Origin: Fusobacteriaceae bacterium UBA2433
Lineage (GTDB): Bacteria > Fusobacteriota > Fusobacteriia > Fusobacteriales > Fusobacteriaceae
Assembly: GCA_002342785.1 (NCBI GenBank)
Contig: DDQV01000048.1
Coordinates: 1-5,321 of the forward strand
Reading direction: 5' to 3'
DNA length: 5,321 nt
The first letter of the stretch is position 1, and each line of letters opens with the position of its first letter. The translations under genes and the position numbers were made by a program. Under the pieces are notes generated by a model. That model searched no databases and was not told the DNA's origin. It saw only the letters and a list, made by a program, of their open reading frames with translations. This document shows, in pieces, positions 5,292 to 5,321 of this stretch.

Positions 5292-5321
5292 TTATTAGAC
5301 AACAATACTAAATAGATAGGA

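Overview
The window is very AT-rich, with strong A/G-rich ribosome-binding sites (AGGAG or GGAGG) 5-9 nt before each start and codon use dominated by A/T-ending codons. This suits a low-GC anaerobe. I lean towards Fusobacteriota (Fusobacterium or a relative) from the overall look of the ABC-F and short mannose-1-phosphate guanylyltransferase proteins, but a clostridial host cannot be excluded from the sequence alone. All five full-length genes appear intact, and I see no tRNA, rRNA, CRISPR array or complete mobile element.

Layout. Bases 1-210 hold no convincing gene, only AT-rich palindromes, a possible cut-off reading-frame tail at the very edge, and perhaps a weak terminator. A compact three-gene operon on the minus strand follows, read right to left: mannose-1-phosphate guanylyltransferase (2792-1695), a DEDDh 3'-5' exonuclease (1691-1098) and a PhzF-family protein (1080-211), with gaps of 3 and 17 nt. 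A divergent intergenic region (2793-3025) carries an extended -10 promoter for the rightward gene, candidate -10 boxes for the leftward operon, and a 7-bp GC-containing stem in the rightward leader. An ABC-F ATPase (3026-4645) is transcribed alone to the right. A strong bidirectional hairpin terminator (about 4665-4719) separates it from a convergent MarR-family regulator (5149-4718). The last 172 bases are a divergent control region with a candidate marR promoter overlapped by a 20-bp dyad, and a rightward promoter plus a partial ribosome-binding site for a gene that begins just past the window.

How the parts fit. The leftward operon makes GDP-mannose for surface sugars and is co-transcribed with two genes that have no obvious link to that job. 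The MarR regulator most likely controls itself and the unseen gene to its right rather than the ABC-F gene, from which it is insulated by the terminator. The most interesting point is in the ABC-F protein: every substitution I see in the ATP-binding motifs falls in one of its two composite ATP sites (NBD2 Walker A, Q-loop and Walker B, plus the NBD1 signature), while the partner site looks canonical. I do not see a clear new multi-gene system; this is mostly ordinary chromosome with a few regulatory and enzymatic details worth checking.
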